Below are positions 61,266-64,000 of a stretch of DNA of 64,000 nucleotides, in pieces (within the stretch, counting starts at the first letter, position 1; the number at the start of each line of letters is the position of its first letter). The DNA is taken from assembly GCA_963711375.1 (NCBI GenBank), contig CAVQDV010000005.1, forward strand, positions 868,001 to 932,000. The letters are read 5' to 3'. The notes under the pieces are model-generated. The model worked only from the letters and a program-made list of their open reading frames with translations. It made no database searches and was not told where the DNA came from. Origin of the DNA: CAVQDV01 sp963711375 (GTDB taxonomy: Bacteria > Pseudomonadota > Gammaproteobacteria > Coxiellales > Coxiellaceae). The translations under genes were made by a program, and so were the position numbers.

Positions 61266-62483
61266 TCAAAAACTGTTTGAGCTGGTATGCTTTTTTACGC
61301 CAAAATAGGCGTTTACTAAAAATAAACAGCTCGTAACAATGATTACGGCCCCCATGGGAACCTGATTTTTCACTTGTAATAAGGAGGCTAATGCACTGAT
61401 TACTGAAGAACCTCCCATTAAAACGGTAGTGTATAAAGCAGCGGCATAGCCTAAGCGCCCAGGTGGTGTCGTGTGCATCGCCAGTGAAAATGAATTACCG
61501 AAGACCAATTGAGTACTCACTGCATAGAAAAAAATTGGCAGCATTATCGAAATCACATTTAAATAACCCAGTAGGCCTAAGAAAAACAGCAAAGCAGCTG
61601 AGAATAACATCGCGAAACCTCCAGCCAAAATCAGCTGCTGGGATTCAAAAAATTTCAAAAGCCAAGAATTATTGAAGGCCCCAATGACGATCGCTGCGCC
61701 AAAAATAAAGGCTAGCCAACCATATTGAATCGGCGTTAAGCCAATGACGTTCTGAAAAATAAAGGGACTTAGAGTGATATAGACAATGAAGCCGGCAAAA
61801 GCCAAAGTAGCACTCAGCGTAAGAGACATAAATTTTCGATCACACAAAAGTTGCCAATAATTTTTAAAAAGCTGGCGGAATCGTATTTTTCCAGGTGTTG
61901 GTGTTTTATTTGTCTCAGGAATGACAATGATCAAATATAAAATCGCTACTATCGTCAAGGCTAACATAAGAGCGAAATTGCCGCGCCAACCGAAGAGATG
62001 TTGCACATAGCCACCAATCATGGGCGCCATTGCTGGCACAATCCCAATAAGCATTCCCATGAGAGAGCCCACTTTCGCCAGAATTTTGCCTTTAAATACA
62101 TCGCTCATCATGGTTCGACCTAAACCGCTGCCCGCCGACGCTCCAGCTCCTTGTATAAAGCGTCCAATAATTAGCAGCTTGATGGTCGGCGCTAAGAGGC
62201 ACATCAGGCTCCCGATAAGAGCGACAATAAAGCCCAAAAACAGGATTTTTTTCCGCCCGTAATGGTCTGATAGCGGTCCAAAAAGTAGGGGTGCAAGGCC
62301 AAGGCCTAAGAGATAAAATGATATTGTTAGTTTAACGGTTTGGTGGCTGGCTGATAATGAGTGAGTGATGGATGGCAAAGAAGGTAGATAAGAATCTGAG
62401 AAAAACACCCCCACCGAAAAAAATAACAGCAAGCCCGCGATAATTAACTTATTTTCAACACTCAACTTCATGCGTCGAAGCAT
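61266..62483 (-). CDS. Bcr/CflA-type MFS drug efflux transporter
   Basis: 405 residues with about 12 membrane helices. FSDSYLPSLPSI in helix 1 and GPLSDHYGRKKILFLG (motif A) are typical of the DHA1 Bcr/CflA family, drug/H+ antiporters. GAGASAGSGLGRTMMSD fits motif C in the fourth to fifth helix. The substrate is unknown. It converges with csrA and diverges from the HPF gene. Confidence 0.9.
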   Translation of the reverse strand: MLRRMKLSVENKLIIAGLLLFFSVGVFFSDSYLPSLPSITHSLSASHQTVKLTISFYLLGLGLAPLLFGPLSDHYGRKKILFLGFIVALIGSLMCLLAPTIKLLIIGRFIQGAGASAGSGLGRTMMSDVFKGKILAKVGSLMGMLIGIVPAMAPMIGGYVQHLFGWRGNFALMLALTIVAILYLIIVIPETNKTPTPGKIRFRQLFKNYWQLLCDRKFMSLTLSATLAFAGFIVYITLSPFIFQNVIGLTPIQYGWLAFIFGAAIVIGAFNNSWLLKFFESQQLILAGGFAMLFSAALLFFLGLLGYLNVISIMLPIFFYAVSTQLVFGNSFSLAMHTTPPGRLGYAAALYTTVLMGGSSVISALASLLQVKNQVPMGAVIIVTSCLFLVNAYFGVKKHTSSNSF

Positions 62484-62585
62484 ATCATAATGCCCAATAA
62501 ACGGCCAGAGGCGCTCTTCCCTTGCTAACTCACTATGGCTAAAGGGAATTTTTACTGAACCCCTATTAAATGTTTCGTTTCGAGC

Positions 62586-62591
62586 TATAAT
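62586..62591 (+). promoter_or_regulatory. Probable -10 element of the HPF-CSD gene
   Basis: TATAAT, 39 nt before ATG 62631. The -35 is weak. An AAGGGGG ribosome site precedes the ATG. Confidence 0.45.
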
Positions 62592-62630
62592 AAAGATGAG
62601 TCTTGTGAACCATCAACTCAAGGGGGCTTT

Positions 62631-63182
62631 ATGCAACAATCATTGCAAATCACTTTCAAAGACATCCCGCAATCAGAAGCCATCGAAACCCAAATAAGAG
62701 ACCATGTAGAGAAACTTGAACAGTTTTATCAAGATATTATCTCTTGTCATGTGGTCATCGAGCAGCCACAACGGCACCAATCTCAAGGTAAGTTATATAA
62801 TATTCACATTAGGTTAAATGTTCCTGGAAAGGAGTTTGCTATAACCCATAACTTGCAAGAAGACCTGTATGTTTCAATGCGAGATAGCTTCGATAATATG
62901 CGCAAGCAGCTGCAAACTCATAAAGATCAAATTAAGGGGCATATTAAGAACCATTCAGAAGTCTTGCATGGAACTGTAGTCCGTATTTTTGAGGAAGACG
63001 GCTTCGGCTTTATTGAAAGCAATGGCGACGAATATTATTTCAACTCTGGAAATGTCGTCAGTCCTAAATTCGACAAACTCGAAATTGGACACGAAGTCAG
63101 TTTTATTGAAGAGCTCACAGGCCAAGGCCCCCAAGCTCGCCGAGTAACCTCTAAACGAAATAATCGGGAAGTTACCCAGTAA
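62631..63182 (+). CDS. HPF/RaiA-like ribosome-binding domain fused to a cold-shock domain
   Basis: 183 residues. Residues 1-100 resemble hibernation-promoting factor (LQITFKDIPQSEAIETQIRDHVEKLEQF and DSFDNMRKQLQTHKDQIKG). Residues about 113-175 are a cold-shock fold, HGTVVRIFEEDGFGFIESNGDEYYFNSGNV, which resembles the GFGFI RNP1 and the RNP2 of CspA. The first domain binds the 30S decoding site and the second single-stranded RNA, so a stress-related ribosome or mRNA protector is likely. The GTVV...GFGFI pattern is intact. Confidence 0.87.
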   Translation: MQQSLQITFKDIPQSEAIETQIRDHVEKLEQFYQDIISCHVVIEQPQRHQSQGKLYNIHIRLNVPGKEFAITHNLQEDLYVSMRDSFDNMRKQLQTHKDQIKGHIKNHSEVLHGTVVRIFEEDGFGFIESNGDEYYFNSGNVVSPKFDKLEIGHEVSFIEELTGQGPQARRVTSKRNNREVTQ

Positions 63183-63185
63183 AGT

Positions 63186-64000
63186 TTACTTGCTGAAAAG
63201 GGGAGCATCTGGCCCCTTTGAGGCATCCTCATTTTCCATTGCCTCTTTCATTTCAAAAATCTTTGGAATAAGCGCTTTTCCACCATTGCTAAAGAGAGCA
63301 AAAATGGGAGAATCATTATCTTTGGAACCAAGCAAAAATGCCTTCCGGCAATCTACTTTTTCTTCCAAAGCCTCTTTCATGATCAAAATCAACTTCAAGA
63401 GCGGCTTACCTCCATTCCGGTAAAAATTACCAAATGGTGACCCTTGGGCTATTGAACAAAGCGAAAACGCTATCCGACAAGCTATTCTTGCCCAATGCAG
63501 TTCTGTTATTTTGATAAAAGCTAAGTGACATGTATAGGGGAGCTCAATAAAAACTTGTAGCAAATCTTCGCCAGTTTGAAGGAGATGCACGGATTGTTTC
63601 GCAAAAGAAACCAGATTATTGTTATATAGTTTATTTTCTTCTTTACTAAGCATTGGAGGCTCAATAGGATAATGAGAGCAAGAGAAATCCAAACAATGGA
63701 GCACCTCTGCCAAATCGGTGGGGGTCTTAATAGCAGTCCTACAACTTTCCGCAAAATCTAAACGATGGCTATGTGGCAGAATCGGCAAAACGCTTACCAA
63801 GTCTTTGACATTTTCAAAAGATCCCTGCCTGGCAAAACAGCCTACAAGCACCAAATTGATTAAATTTCCATTATAGGTCCTTAAGATCAATGCTTCATCG
63901 GCGCTCTTAAAATAATCTAGATTAGTTATCATGCCTTCTCGTAAACCGACGAGTACTTTTAGCAAGTCCTTGATGGGAAGACGAGCATCTTGGAATGCAT
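63186..64000 (-). CDS. Leu-rich helical repeat protein (5' end outside window)
   Basis: The frame runs from the window edge to the stop at 63186, at least 271 residues (AFQDARLPIKDLLKVLVGLREG...). It contains repeated helical units of about 50 residues with a common beginning: DLLKVLVGLREG, DLLQVFIELPYT, PLLKLILIMKEA and ALIPKIFEMKEA. I do not know the family; such repeats occur in Legionella- and Coxiella-type effectors. A stem AAAGGGG/CCCCTTT at its 3' end (63199-63221) lies between two convergent genes. Confidence 0.65.
   Translation of the reverse strand, partial: AFQDARLPIKDLLKVLVGLREGMITNLDYFKSADEALILRTYNGNLINLVLVGCFARQGSFENVKDLVSVLPILPHSHRLDFAESCRTAIKTPTDLAEVLHCLDFSCSHYPIEPPMLSKEENKLYNNNLVSFAKQSVHLLQTGEDLLQVFIELPYTCHLAFIKITELHWARIACRIAFSLCSIAQGSPFGNFYRNGGKPLLKLILIMKEALEEKVDCRKAFLLGSKDNDSPIFALFSNGGKALIPKIFEMKEAMENEDASKGPDAPLFSK

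Noticed and set aside
1..64000. tRNA, rRNA, riboswitch, replication origin or prophage
   Set aside because: No cloverleaf-like sequence, rRNA segment, conserved riboswitch core, DnaA-box cluster or phage structural gene was noticed on either strand; this was by reading, not by a covariance search.

Overview
The window looks like a chromosomal segment of a low-GC gammaproteobacterium. The strongest taxonomic hints are the classical gammaproteobacterial order ponA / pilMNO..Q / aroK / aroB / aroE / csrA, a set of type IVb (R64/TCP-like) pilus genes, and several eukaryote-like or effector-like proteins (ankyrin protein, Ser/Thr kinase with ATPase and cyclase domains, PP2C-like phosphatase, HAD-tailed protein, very large Asn-rich protein). 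This mix is typical of host-associated Legionellales (Coxiella/Aquicella/Berkiella-like), but the genus is an inference. No rRNA, tRNA or CRISPR array was seen.

Layout. 1-3.6 kb (minus): a flavin-dependent-halogenase-like protein and a secreted phytochelatin-synthase/gamma-glutamyltransferase fusion. 3.7-11.6 kb (plus): a 1770-residue kinase-ATPase-GAF-cyclase protein, a DoxX-like membrane protein and a protein with a C-terminal HAD phosphatase. 11.6-13.2 kb: hipBA. 13.3-15.4 kb: IS607-type transposon copy 1. 15.4-18.6 kb: PAS/histidine kinase/receiver gene with a frameshift, and a cupin protein. 18.9-21 kb: a pilin, rdgB, a mazEF-like module and a chagasin-type inhibitor. 21.3-25.6 kb: type IVb pilus genes pilP, pilO, pilN (secretin) and tcpQ/pilL. 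26-28.8 kb: an AAA/PD-(D/E)XK pseudogene interrupted by IS607 copy 2. 29-31.5 kb: ankyrin protein and a remnant toxin-antitoxin pair. 31.5-41.2 kb: a second type IVb pilus operon (pilQ ATPase, pilR, three pilins) ending in a 1677-residue protein. 41.3-45.8 kb: L,D-transpeptidase, ubiC, an AAA ATPase behind a perfect palindrome, and a PP2C-like protein with a displaced DGHG motif. 45.8-61.2 kb: the housekeeping block ponA, a reduced pilM-N-O-Q, aroK, esterase, split two-component pair, aroB, dacB, aroE, prlC, rpiA, csrA. 61.3-64 kb: MFS transporter, HPF-CSD fusion and an edge-truncated repeat protein.

How they fit together. Two pilus systems coexist: an apparently complete set of type IVb core parts in two operons, and a shrunken type IVa locus that has lost PilP, most of PilM and the amino-terminal domains of PilQ. 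Shikimate-pathway genes (aroK, aroB, aroE) are interleaved with peptidoglycan enzymes (ponA, dacB, L,D-transpeptidase). Mobile and palindromic DNA is prominent: two 2058-bp IS607 copies that share the same 25-bp-armed palindromic insert in tnpA, REP palindromes that have entered coding sequences (one supplies a prepilin leader), a 99-nt hairpin, and a palindrome family with an AGCAATTCCCGC core.

The items I regard as most likely to be new are the phytochelatin-synthase/GGT fusion (a one-polypeptide periplasmic glutathione-dismantling enzyme), the motif-shuffled PP2C, the REP-derived prepilin leader, and the paired IS607 elements carrying an embedded palindromic element.
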